A stretch of 64,000 nt of DNA from Ruminococcus sp. (GTDB lineage Bacteria; Bacillota_A; Clostridia; Oscillospirales; Ruminococcaceae), in the NCBI GenBank assembly GCA_017536105.1, contig JAFXRZ010000006.1:186001-250000 (forward strand). Direction: 5' to 3'. Both the position numbers and the translations under genes were made by a program. The notes below the pieces were generated by a model that saw only the letters and a list, made by a program, of their open reading frames with translations, did not search any database and had not been told where the DNA came from. Of this stretch, positions 34,306-42,891 are shown piece by piece. Within the stretch, counting starts at the first letter, position 1. Each line of letters starts with the position of its first letter.

Positions 34306-36269
34306 TTCAGCATCTCCGCAAACTGTTCCTCGGAGATTATCGGGATACTCAGCTCCTTGGCTTTTTTGTTCTTGCCAGAGTTGGAGGTTACATCGTTGTT
34401 GATAAGATAATCCGTCTTAGCGGAAACAGCTGATGCGACTTTGCCGCCGTTTGCTTCAATGAAATCTTTCAGCTCGCTGCGGTTTTTATAGATGTGAACA
34501 GCTCCGGTTATAACGAAAGTCTTGCCTGCTATGCCGGAATCGGAATTGATCTGCTCGGGCTCTTTGATATGAAGCTCGGCAAGGAGATCGTGGTATTCCT
34601 TCAGGTTCTTCTCGGACTTGAAATAAGCAACGAACTCATTGGCTATCACTTCTCCGATGCCGTCAAGAGCAACGAGGTCTTCGGCTGTGAGCTTTTCGAT
34701 CTCGGCAGGATCGGTGTAAGTTCCGCAGATTAACCTCGAAGCAGATCTTCCGATGTTCGGGATGCCGAGAGAATAGATCACACGGCTGAGCTCGACATCT
34801 CTTGAAGCCTCCACAGCTTCACAGATCAGATTATAGGACTTCTCGCCGAAGCCTTCAAGGGAAACGATCTTCTCCTTATGCTCGGAAAGGTGGTAGAAGT
34901 CGGCAGGCTCCCGGAGGAAGCCGTTCTCGATAAAGGCCTTTATCGTGGCTGTCGCCATTCCGTCGATGTTCATAGCGTCACGCTGTACAAAATGCTCAAA
35001 CTTGCCGAGGTGCTTTGCCGGACAGTCGTGGTTCCGGCAGAAAAGAGTTTCAACATCGCCGTCGGAAAGGACAAGCTCTGTCTCTTCTCCGCAGGCAGGA
35101 CAGGTCTTTGCGACAGCAGGAGTTACCACATCTTCGTCGTGGCAGGTCTTGTTCTCGCCCACAACGGGGATTATCATATTAGCCTTATAGACCGAGACTG
35201 TATCTCCGACCTCAAGGTTCAGCTTTTTCATTATGCTGATATTGTGGAGAGATGCTCGGGAAACGGAAGTCCCCTCAAGCTCAACTGTATCGAACACGGC
35301 GATAGGATTTATAAGCCCTGTTCTGCTGGGAGACCAGATTATCTCTCTCAGCACTGTTTCGGCAGTTTCGTCAGCCCATTTGAAAGCCATGCCGTTTCTC
35401 GGATGATGAACTGTCTCTCCGAGGCTTGCACCGTAGGCGACATCGTCATAGGTGAGCACCAGCCCGTCTGAGGGAAAATCATTGTCAACTATGCTGTGCT
35501 CGAATTCGCTTATGGCATCAAGGAGAGTGTCCTTATCCACGAGCTTGCCGTAAACCGTCTGAAAGCCGAGGGTTGCGAGCCATTCAAGTCTGCCGGCTAC
35601 GGAATTGTTATCAAGGCCCTCTGCTTCGACGAGTGCGAAGGCAAAGAAATTCACGGAACGTTCCGCAACGACCTTTGTATCAAGGCTTCTCAGAGTTCCG
35701 GAAGCAAGATTTCTCGGGTTTTTATAAGGCTCGGAGCCTTCGGGGAGCTCGTCGTTCACTCTTTCAAAATCCGTGTAGCCGATAAGGGCTTCTCCCCTCA
35801 GGGCAAGATGACCCTTAAAGGGAATTTGTGAGGGTATGCCCTTGATGTGTCTTGCGTTGGCGGTCAGGTCTTCGCCGACTTCGCCGTTTCCGCGTGAAAC
35901 AGCCTGGGTGAGCTTGCCGTCGTCATAATAGAGGCAGACAGTAAGGCCGTCAAGCTTCCAGCTGAGAAAGCCCTTCTGCTCTCCGAGCCAGGCTTTAAGC
36001 TGATAGCGGTCCTTTGTCTTGTCGAGAGACAGCATCCTCTTGGGGTGTCTTACCTTCGGGAGATATGACGAGACCTCGTAGCCGACATTCTGCGTCCTGC
36101 TTCCGCTGAGGATTATCCCTGTCTCGGCTTCAAGGGCTTCAAGCTCGTTATAAAGCTTATCGTATTCTGCATCGCTCATTATAGTTGAGCCGGTGTTGTA
36201 ATAGTGATCGGAAGCCTTTGCGAGAAGCTCGTTGAGCTCCTTCATTCTGTTTATCTTGTCCTTGGGCAT
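34302..36269 (-). CDS. ligA: NAD-dependent DNA ligase LigA
   Basis: LigA seals nicks with NAD. The adenylation lysine is K105 in SWKLDGL. The OB-fold, the Cys4 zinc finger (CPACGEE and CRNHDCPAK), the helix-hairpin-helix set and the C-terminal BRCT domain follow in order. The 655 residues are usual. AAAGGAA is eight bases before the ATG. The sequence GNGEVGEDLTANARHI near 122-137 is family-typical. It should be the essential replicative ligase. Confidence 0.96.
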   Translation of the reverse strand: MPKDKINRMKELNELLAKASDHYYNTGSTIMSDAEYDKLYNELEALEAETGIILSGSRTQNVGYEVSSYLPKVRHPKRMLSLDKTKDRYQLKAWLGEQKGFLSWKLDGLTVCLYYDDGKLTQAVSRGNGEVGEDLTANARHIKGIPSQIPFKGHLALRGEALIGYTDFERVNDELPEGSEPYKNPRNLASGTLRSLDTKVVAERSVNFFAFALVEAEGLDNNSVAGRLEWLATLGFQTVYGKLVDKDTLLDAISEFEHSIVDNDFPSDGLVLTYDDVAYGASLGETVHHPRNGMAFKWADETAETVLREIIWSPSRTGLINPIAVFDTVELEGTSVSRASLHNISIMKKLNLEVGDTVSVYKANMIIPVVGENKTCHDEDVVTPAVAKTCPACGEETELVLSDGDVETLFCRNHDCPAKHLGKFEHFVQRDAMNIDGMATATIKAFIENGFLREPADFYHLSEHKEKIVSLEGFGEKSYNLICEAVEASRDVELSRVIYSLGIPNIGRSASRLICGTYTDPAEIEKLTAEDLVALDGIGEVIANEFVAYFKSEKNLKEYHDLLAELHIKEPEQINSDSGIAGKTFVITGAVHIYKNRSELKDFIEANGGKVASAVSAKTDYLINNDVTSNSGKNKKAKELSIPIISEEQFAEMLK

Positions 36270-36303
36270 ATTGGAAATTCCTTTCGGAGATATGATTTAG
36301 CTT

Positions 36304-36771
36304 TTAGTCGTCTGACCAACCCGGGATATCGGAGAACTGATAGAATTCATATTTAAGCTCTTTGCAGCGGTTCTGTGTTATCTCGGAGTATGAATCCAGA
36401 AGGAGGAAGTCTTCCGCTATCCTGCCCTTATAGTTGATGTTCCCCCGTCCGCAGTCAACGAAGAAAGTCAGGCGGTTGCCTTTTCTTTCCCAGCGGCCGC
36501 AGTCGTTGTTTTCAGCGCTGTTGAACCATTTTGATTTCGGGAAATACCCCTTATTATCCTTAGTCTGGCTTACTACAGAAGATATATTATAGCCTTCTTC
36601 AAAAAAGCGGAAAACATCGTTGCACATCATGCCGTTTTTATCCTCATATATCCGGCAGTATATGCCGTCTGTCCGCAGAGGCAGAGGCTCTTCGAGCTCT
36701 TCGGGATAGGGAGCAGGGGCTGGTCTTTTCGGAGTACTTTGTCCGAAAAGCTTTTTAAAAAACGAAGCCAT
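36304..36771 (-). CDS. Uncharacterised 155-residue protein
   Basis: I do not recognise this family. The N-terminus MASFFKKLFGQ may be a short amphipathic anchor, followed by a Pro-rich linker (PKRPAPAPYPEELEEPLP). The rest looks like a small beta-rich domain (DGIYCRIYED, GRWERKGNRLTFF) ending in an acidic tail. The ATG at 36771 has AAAGGAG eight bases before; the upstream GTG is too close to it. It lies between the TfoX-like gene and ligA. The strand pattern resembles lipocalin-like small domains, but this is speculation. Confidence 0.7.
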   Translation of the reverse strand: MASFFKKLFGQSTPKRPAPAPYPEELEEPLPLRTDGIYCRIYEDKNGMMCNDVFRFFEEGYNISSVVSQTKDNKGYFPKSKWFNSAENNDCGRWERKGNRLTFFVDCGRGNINYKGRIAEDFLLLDSYSEITQNRCKELKYEFYQFSDIPGWSDD

Positions 36772-36810
36772 GGCAGTCACTCTCCTTTGGTGATTTTTCG
36801 CAGAAAACTG

Positions 36811-37125
36811 TTATTTCTTTTTCTTGGGCGCAGGGAGCTCGGGATACATCGCGTTCAAAAGCTCCCCCAGGAAGTCTTTGCTGTCGATGTTATCCACAAG
36901 GAGCATTTCCTTTGCGCCTTCATAGGGCAGCTCCAGAGAAGCGTTCGGCATCATAGAAACCGCTGCTTTGACGGGATTAACGAGGAAGCGGTCGTCGTAG
37001 ATGCCTCCGACTATCTTTCCGCGGTAGTAGATGATATATTCTCCCATCATAGCACGGAAAGAGATATCCTCCAGGCCGGAAAGCTGCTCCAGTATATAAT
37101 CAAGATAATCTTTGCTCGAAGCCAT
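36811..37125 (-). CDS. TfoX N-terminal domain protein
   Basis: The 104-residue protein matches stand-alone TfoX N-terminal domains: SFRAMMGEYIIYYRGKIVGGIYDDRFLVNP (read in parts, near 22-51) is the hallmark, and a Lys-rich tail ends it. TfoX is a competence regulator in gammaproteobacteria; isolated N-domains in Firmicutes have no established role. The ATG at 37125, with AAAGGAG eight bases upstream, avoids overlap with the kinase gene. No competence genes lie nearby. Confidence 0.82.
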   Translation of the reverse strand: MASSKDYLDYILEQLSGLEDISFRAMMGEYIIYYRGKIVGGIYDDRFLVNPVKAAVSMMPNASLELPYEGAKEMLLVDNIDSKDFLGELLNAMYPELPAPKKKK

Positions 37126-37139
37126 ATTATACGCTCCTT

Positions 37140-39902
37140 TTATATCAGCTTTTCGCACACCTCGATATATTCATTGATGAAACCCTCTGCATCCTTGAAT
37201 ATAAAGTCGGTGTCGTTGTTCTTTGCGGCAAACTCGTGTTTCTTTGCTCTTTCGCTCAGAGCATCAAGTCCTAAGGTAGCCATATTGCTCTTGACTGTGT
37301 GAGCATCTATCCTGTAGGAATCTATGTCCTTTTCCGCAAGGCTTTTCTTCATCCGATCGGCACGTTCGGCACAGCCGGATGCTACATCGTGGATTATCTC
37401 GGCGAGGAAATCCTCATCCCCTCCGCAATAAGAGAGAGCTGTATCGTAATCCAAGCCTTCGATGGATGTGAGCTTTTGCTTTAAGGGAGATGTTTCAGCC
37501 GGCATCTCCGCTTCGGAATTATCGCTTGTTTGACCGGATAATTCCGTCACCTTGTTTTTCGGCAGCATATTCTTGACGGTCTGTTCAAGCATCTTTGAAT
37601 CGAGAGGCTTGGAAAGATAATCGTCGAAGCCCTCGTCGATATACATCTGCCGGCTTCCCGCAACAGCATTTGCCGTAAGAACGACAGCCTTTGTTTCTCT
37701 GTTGAGGGACTGAGCATCGCTTCTTATGATATGCAGGGTCTCGATTCCGTCGGGCTGAGGCATCATGTGATCGAGAAGGATAAGATCGTATTTCTTCTCC
37801 TTGCAAAGCTCGATAGCGTTAGTTCCTGTGCTGCAAAGATCGGGTTTGATGCCGGTCCGCTTCAGAAAGAGCTTGACAATCGTGAGGTTCGACTGGTTGT
37901 CATCCACGGCAAGGACCTTGGCGTTCGGAGCTGTGAATGTGCAGGTATCATCAATTTCTTCAAGCATTGATCTGCTTTCCATGAAATCGCTGTTCAGCGG
38001 TTCGCTGCCTGCACATTTCACAGGAAGCTTAACCCAGAACTCCGAGCCTACTCCGTATTCGCTTTCAACGCCGAGAGCCCCGTTCATTGAATCTACGATG
38101 CTCTTGACTATTGCAAGTCCGAGGCCTGTGCCCTCGATATTGACATTAGCTTTAGCGTCTGCTCTTGAGAATGCTTCAAACAGATCAGCCTGGTCTTCTT
38201 TTCTGATGCCTTTTCCCGTATCCTTGACAACCATACTGAGCTCAAAGCCGTTTTCCGTGGGGCTTCCGCCGAGGATGAGAGTGACAGTCCCTTTATCGGT
38301 ATATTTTACGGCGTTGTTCATGAGGTTCACGAGGATCTGTCTTATCCTGAACTCGTCGCTGATAAGCTCGTTCGGTATCTCGGCTGTGATCTCTGTTTTA
38401 AGCTCGAGAGTTTTTTCGTCAGCACGTTCTTTCACAAGGGATATAACATCGAAGAGCATCTCGGACATGAGGAAACGGGTCTCGGTTATCTCCAGCTTCC
38501 CTGCTTCGATCTTTGAAAAATCAAGGACATCGTTAACAAGCATAAGAAGCATTTTGCCGGAAGTCTTTATGCTTCTCGAATACTCGCCGATGACTTTGTC
38601 ATTGTTTTCCCTGAGGATCATCTCGTTCATTCCGAGAATGGCGTTGATAGGCGTTCTGATCTCGTGAGACATACTTGCGAGGAATCTTGTTTTTGCCTCG
38701 GAAATATCAATAGCGTGCTGCTTCTCTATATTTATCTTTCTGAGGTCATCGACCTGCTGGATAACAACGAAGGCGAGCAGGAATCCGAGACCTATTACCA
38801 TAGGCAGAGAAGCATTGCTGGATGTGAACAGGATGATCGACAGCTCGACTATGCAGCAAACAAGGAATCCGAAGAAGCCTATGAATGTATATTTGTATTC
38901 GCTAACATATCCTCTGACAGCGTCGGTGATAAGCAAAGTTATGGCCGTCAGGGTCAGGAGCACAAGAATGAGATTTACAACGTTTCTGATATTATAGAAA
39001 TGCAGGATGCCTGTCATATGCAGCGTCGGCCAGAGAATGGCGTTTATGCAGGAAACTATCATTACGACAGACACGATATTCTTATATCTGCCTTTCTGCA
39101 CCGAATTGAGGTAGATGCAGGGTGCAAAGGGTATCATGAGGCAGAATATATAGTTGAGCAATCCGCCTACATAGGATTCTCCGAACAAGAAAGGCAGCAA
39201 AGTCGAATCTGTGACTAACCACGCTGAGATAACGAAAGTGCTTAGAGCACCGTACATCATGTCTATGTTCAGCTTGTACCATATCCTGAGGATAACGCTC
39301 ACGACAAATACGACGAAGGAGAAAATGAGAACTATCGAAGCCAGGAACAGCGATAGTCCGCCGTTTTCCACCATATAGCTGAAAGCTCCGTAGCGCGTGG
39401 AAATAAAAGATTCCGGGACGATCAGGTCGTCGTTGATCGTCGCCTTGATCTCCATTTTTACCTCGGCTCCGGAATCGGACTCGCCGAGAGGCACCATCAT
39501 ATAAAATCTTTTTATAGCTCCGCCCGGTACATTGACATCTCTGTCAACAACGAAATCCTTCCTGAGCTCTCCGTTAATAAAAACAGCCGTATCCTTGCGG
39601 GTCTCAAAGAAAAGATACTCGTTGTTTTTTATATCCTGAGGGAGGGTCGAGCGAATGGTATAATCGTATTCCGACAGCTCTTCCGAGACATAGGATCGGT
39701 CTGTTGTGAAGTCTTTTCCATTGTTGTCGGTAACTGTCCAGCTTTCGATAAACTCAAGAGGTTCATCCTTGGGGACATCGGCTTTGTTTATCATTCCATA
39801 GTAGATCGAAAGAAATATAACGAAAGCAAACAGGACGCACAGCACGATCTTTACCGCCGTAACGCTTGTGTCCAGAAGCCTTTGCTTGCTGCTGTTTTTC
39901 AC
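37140..39902 (-). CDS. 7TM hybrid histidine kinase with REC and Hpt domains
   Basis: This 920-residue sensor has one N-terminal helix (about 17-36), an extracytoplasmic beta-rich part (40-180) and seven membrane helices (183-383), the layout of 7TMR-DISM receptors. Then come HisKA with MSHEIRTP (H413), HATPase with NLMNNAVKY, DTGKGI and GTGLGLAI, a receiver domain with D711 in LILLDHMMP, and an Hpt domain with H868 in DAHTVKSN. All four phospho-relay sites are intact. The start is GTG with AAGGAGGGG six bases before. No output regulator lies adjacent; two small paralogs precede it. Confidence 0.9.
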   Translation of the reverse strand: MKNSSKQRLLDTSVTAVKIVLCVLFAFVIFLSIYYGMINKADVPKDEPLEFIESWTVTDNNGKDFTTDRSYVSEELSEYDYTIRSTLPQDIKNNEYLFFETRKDTAVFINGELRKDFVVDRDVNVPGGAIKRFYMMVPLGESDSGAEVKMEIKATINDDLIVPESFISTRYGAFSYMVENGGLSLFLASIVLIFSFVVFVVSVILRIWYKLNIDMMYGALSTFVISAWLVTDSTLLPFLFGESYVGGLLNYIFCLMIPFAPCIYLNSVQKGRYKNIVSVVMIVSCINAILWPTLHMTGILHFYNIRNVVNLILVLLTLTAITLLITDAVRGYVSEYKYTFIGFFGFLVCCIVELSIILFTSSNASLPMVIGLGFLLAFVVIQQVDDLRKINIEKQHAIDISEAKTRFLASMSHEIRTPINAILGMNEMILRENNDKVIGEYSRSIKTSGKMLLMLVNDVLDFSKIEAGKLEITETRFLMSEMLFDVISLVKERADEKTLELKTEITAEIPNELISDEFRIRQILVNLMNNAVKYTDKGTVTLILGGSPTENGFELSMVVKDTGKGIRKEDQADLFEAFSRADAKANVNIEGTGLGLAIVKSIVDSMNGALGVESEYGVGSEFWVKLPVKCAGSEPLNSDFMESRSMLEEIDDTCTFTAPNAKVLAVDDNQSNLTIVKLFLKRTGIKPDLCSTGTNAIELCKEKKYDLILLDHMMPQPDGIETLHIIRSDAQSLNRETKAVVLTANAVAGSRQMYIDEGFDDYLSKPLDSKMLEQTVKNMLPKNKVTELSGQTSDNSEAEMPAETSPLKQKLTSIEGLDYDTALSYCGGDEDFLAEIIHDVASGCAERADRMKKSLAEKDIDSYRIDAHTVKSNMATLGLDALSERAKKHEFAAKNNDTDFIFKDAEGFINEYIEVCEKLI

Positions 39903-39940
39903 TGTTGTCCCCTCCTTTCAAAAATGTGATGACAAGCTTA

Positions 39941-40270
39941 TCACATAAAGCTGTATTCGATCTCCGTTTTGGTAATAAGTATGGTGTCCGTATTTATCAT
40001 CTCTTTAAGCTTTACGCCGAGAAGGATAAGCTCCTCTTCGTTGATGCCTATTATGATAACTCTGAGGCTGGTCTCGGTAGTGTAGCCTTTATTATGAGGG
40101 TAGCCGCCGAACTGTGTCAGCAAGGAAAAGCTTATCTGCTTTTCAGTGCATATATCTGACAGCAGCTTTATAAAGCTATCGACATTCAGTATCTCGTCGT
40201 AAGTGTCCTTGTCTTTGAGGCCAATGAATATCTCGTATTTTATGCCTTTTTTAAACAGTTCATTATTCAT
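39941..40270 (-). CDS. Small protein B of a paralog pair, function unknown
   Basis: The 109 residues show a Y-x-I-x-I-G strand at 12-17, an ISFS strand (46-49), GGY with H at 55-59, and SL at 68-69. The upstream gene has the same set in the same order, so the two are tandem duplicates. The fold looks alpha/beta with four strands. GAGGTGA precedes the ATG. It ends 38 bases before the hybrid kinase start, which suggests co-transcription and a role as a signalling partner. I recognise no characterised family. Confidence 0.65.
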   Translation of the reverse strand: MNNELFKKGIKYEIFIGLKDKDTYDEILNVDSFIKLLSDICTEKQISFSLLTQFGGYPHNKGYTTETSLRVIIIGINEEELILLGVKLKEMINTDTILITKTEIEYSFM

Positions 40271-40281
40271 ATTCCATCACC

Positions 40282-40599
40282 TCAGCGATATTCAGAGCTT
40301 ACAATATCCTTTATAACAAGGGAACATTCCTGATTCATAAACATGGAAAGATTCTTTGCGAGCCTGATGATATCAAGGTCGTAGTCGCCTATCAGGTTTA
40401 TGCACAGAGAGTTCTCCGAAATAAACCTGCCGTCTTTGTGGAGATATCCGCCTTTGGCAGAATACACCGAAAAGGAGATCTTATTCTGGCTGAAAAACCA
40501 GGCAAGCATTTTTCTCAGTTCGTCTGCACTTATAAGCTCGTCAGAAGACTGAGGATCACGACAGCCGATATATATTTGATATTCTGTATTTGTCTGCAT
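40282..40599 (-). CDS. Small protein A of a paralog pair, function unknown
   Basis: The 105 residues share with the next gene the Y-x-I-x-I-G strand (7-12), ISFS (41-44), GGY-x-H (50-54) and the E-x-SL stretch (62-65). The pairs diverge in the rest, so the duplication is old. GGAGAGGG lies upstream of the ATG. Eleven bases separate it from protein B. It lies 41 bases behind the phosphatidyltransferase gene. Function is unknown. Confidence 0.65.
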   Translation of the reverse strand: MQTNTEYQIYIGCRDPQSSDELISADELRKMLAWFFSQNKISFSVYSAKGGYLHKDGRFISENSLCINLIGDYDLDIIRLAKNLSMFMNQECSLVIKDIVSSEYR

Positions 40600-40640
40600 T
40601 TTTCCCTCTCCATAAAAAGAGTAACTTATTATCGATCTTA

Positions 40641-41132
40641 TTATTCAGTTCTTCCCGTCCTGATGTAATGCCCTTCCTGAACAGCTGCAAAAGCTGCTAT
40701 GGCACATACTGTCGCCGCGCTGTATCGCAGATCAATAAATCTAACTGTTAAAGGCAAAATGAATAACAACGCACCTGTTATCTTATTCATTATCGAATGG
40801 ACAGTCACAAATTTTTTCTGCAAAACAAGCCCGGATATGAAATTTACGATCTTTAACAGCACAATTATCCCGATCGAAATATACATCCAGGGTTCGATAT
40901 CTAACACAGGAATTAGCTTGATAAGGCAGGCTGAGACAAATATAAGATCGGCGGCTGTATCGAATTTTGAACCGAATTCGCTGGCGGTGTCTGTTTTTCT
41001 TGCTACAGTACCGTCTATCATATCCGTGAATCCGGCGGTTATATATAAAACATAGAAAGGGATCGAGAAAGCCCGGCAAAACAAAAATGCTATACTGCAA
41101 ACAACTCTGACGAGCGTTATGATGTTTGCCAT
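40641..41132 (-). CDS. CDP-alcohol phosphatidyltransferase
   Basis: This membrane enzyme joins a CDP-lipid with an alcohol acceptor. The family motif D-x2-DG-x2-AR-x8-G-x3-D-x3-D is complete, at D37, D40, G41, A44, R45, G54, D58 and D62. Its 163 residues are slightly shorter than PgsA, and four or five hydrophobic helices are visible. Phosphatidylglycerophosphate or another headgroup could be the product; the sequence does not decide. It begins one base after the VOC stop and has only a weak ribosome-binding site. Confidence 0.87.
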   Translation of the reverse strand: MANIITLVRVVCSIAFLFCRAFSIPFYVLYITAGFTDMIDGTVARKTDTASEFGSKFDTAADLIFVSACLIKLIPVLDIEPWMYISIGIIVLLKIVNFISGLVLQKKFVTVHSIMNKITGALLFILPLTVRFIDLRYSAATVCAIAAFAAVQEGHYIRTGRTE

Positions 41133-41133
41133 A

Positions 41134-41499
41134 TCACATAGGTGTCCCGACTTCGATCAGGTTGCCGTCCGGATCATAGAACCTTATAACTTTCTGTCCC
41201 CAGCTGTGTGTCATGAGTCTGTTCACATACTTGACATCGGGGTAATAGCTTTCCAGCTTCTCGATAAAACCGTTTATATCGGGTTCTTCAAAATAGAGCT
41301 CGCCGGAATTGTTTTCGGGAATGATCTCTCTGCCAAGAAACTCCGACCAGTATTTTTCTTCCTGCAGAACGAGCCCTTCTGAAAGGATCATGTTTCCGCC
41401 GTTATCAAGAACGGGTTCAAGGCCGAACAGATCATGATAGAATCGCTTGGATCTTTCTATGTCTTTTACAACGATCAAATAATTCTTCAGCCTCATCAC
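41134..41499 (-). CDS. VOC (glyoxalase/bleomycin-resistance) fold protein
   Basis: The 121 residues form two beta-alpha-beta-beta-beta repeats typical of VOC proteins: VVKDIERSKRFYHDLFGLEP at the start and VIRFYDPDGNLIEVG at the end, where the glutamate is a usual metal ligand. Without a glutathione or fosfomycin signature, its substrate is unknown. It lies between the rRNA methyltransferase and phosphatidyltransferase genes. Confidence 0.85.
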   Translation of the reverse strand: MMRLKNYLIVVKDIERSKRFYHDLFGLEPVLDNGGNMILSEGLVLQEEKYWSEFLGREIIPENNSGELYFEEPDINGFIEKLESYYPDVKYVNRLMTHSWGQKVIRFYDPDGNLIEVGTPM

Positions 41500-41526
41500 T
41501 GATTCTCCTGCCTGACAATATTTCTG

Positions 41527-42891
41527 TTATTTCGACCCGTCTCGGGTCAACAAGACCACGCACTCCACATGGGTCGATCTCGGGAAAAGATCGACTGCCC
41601 TGCATTTTACCGGTTCGTATCCAAGCTCTGCAAGGATCGCACAGTCTCTTGCTGCCGTTGCGTGGTTGCAGGAGATCATGACTATCCTGTCGGGCTGCAT
41701 TTTTGCCATATATTCAAGAGCATCTCTTGAACAGCCCTTGCGTGCCGGGTCGGCAACTATCACATCGGGACGTCTGCCTTCATTATATAGCTTAGCAGCG
41801 ACCTCTCCGGCGTCGCCGCAGAAGAACTCTGCGTTCTTTATGCCGTTCATCTCGGCGTTTTTCCCGGCGTTCTCAATGGCCGGAGCAACTATCTCCGCTC
41901 CGATGACCTGACGGACATCTCCTGCCATTGAAAGTCCTATGGTCCCTGCTCCGCAGTAGAGATCAAGGAGAAGAGTGTCGGGTGTCAAAGAAGCGTATTC
42001 CTTTGCAAGGGCATAGAGCTGCTCTGCCTGTATGGTGTTTACCTGATAGAACGAAAGCGGAGAAAGCTCGATTCGATTGCCGCACATGATGTCGGTGATA
42101 GTATCTTTCCCGCAAAGCCTGTGGAGCTTGCTGCCGAGGATAGCGTTAGTGGAACGGCTGTTCTCGTTCAGCATAACGCTTTTTATATCGGGATATCCAA
42201 GGCGAAGAGCCTCGGCAAGGGGGAAAAGCTTCTTGCCTTTCTCAATGCTTGTAACAACAAAGCAGAGCATTATCTCTCCGCTGTGTTCTCCGCGGCGGAG
42301 GTAGATATGCCTTACAAGGCCTTTGCCGTTTTGCTCTTTATAAGCAGGGATCTTGTTTTCGTTGAAATACTCGATGCAAGCCGAAACTATCCGGGAGAAT
42401 ATTTCCGGCTGGAGCTTGCAGTCCGTTTGTTCGATAACTCTGTGGGATCGCCTTGAATAGAAACCGCAGACTGCCCTGCCGTCGATCTCGGCTACGGGAT
42501 ACTGTGCCTTGTTGCGGTAATGGTCGGTGCTCGGAGCTCCGAGGATAGGCTCAAATTCTGGGGAGAGCTTCCCTATCCGTTCAAAGGAAGCCTGCACCAT
42601 TTCCTGCTTTATCCTGAGCTCTTCTTCGTATGTAAAATGTCTGAAAGCACAGCCTCCGCACTTAGAAAAGACTTGGCAGTCGGGATCGCATCTTTTATCC
42701 GACGGTGAAACCACAGCTTCGATTATGCCGTAGCAATAGCTGCTTGCAGTCTTGACTATCCGGCAGTCTATCACGTCTCCGACGGCTGTAAGCGGAACGA
42801 ACACGGCAATGCCCTCGTATCTTCCGACGCCGTTGCCTTCGTTTGTTATCCCGGTTATCTCAAGCCTGACGATCTCATTCTTTTTCAGCAT
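41527..42891 (-). CDS. 23S rRNA (uracil-5-)-methyltransferase, RlmCD/RumA type
   Basis: The enzyme methylates uracil C5 in 23S rRNA using SAM. A TRAM domain starts the protein, then an iron-sulfur motif with C68, C72, C78 and C81 (CQVFSKCGGC). DLYCGAGTIGL is the SAM loop and VMISCNHATAARD holds the catalytic cysteine, with H where most have P. The length is 454 residues. It overlaps the hemZ stop by 17 bases. In Gram-positives a single RlmCD often modifies both known sites. Confidence 0.92.
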   Translation of the reverse strand: MLKKNEIVRLEITGITNEGNGVGRYEGIAVFVPLTAVGDVIDCRIVKTASSYCYGIIEAVVSPSDKRCDPDCQVFSKCGGCAFRHFTYEEELRIKQEMVQASFERIGKLSPEFEPILGAPSTDHYRNKAQYPVAEIDGRAVCGFYSRRSHRVIEQTDCKLQPEIFSRIVSACIEYFNENKIPAYKEQNGKGLVRHIYLRRGEHSGEIMLCFVVTSIEKGKKLFPLAEALRLGYPDIKSVMLNENSRSTNAILGSKLHRLCGKDTITDIMCGNRIELSPLSFYQVNTIQAEQLYALAKEYASLTPDTLLLDLYCGAGTIGLSMAGDVRQVIGAEIVAPAIENAGKNAEMNGIKNAEFFCGDAGEVAAKLYNEGRRPDVIVADPARKGCSRDALEYMAKMQPDRIVMISCNHATAARDCAILAELGYEPVKCRAVDLFPRSTHVECVVLLTRDGSK

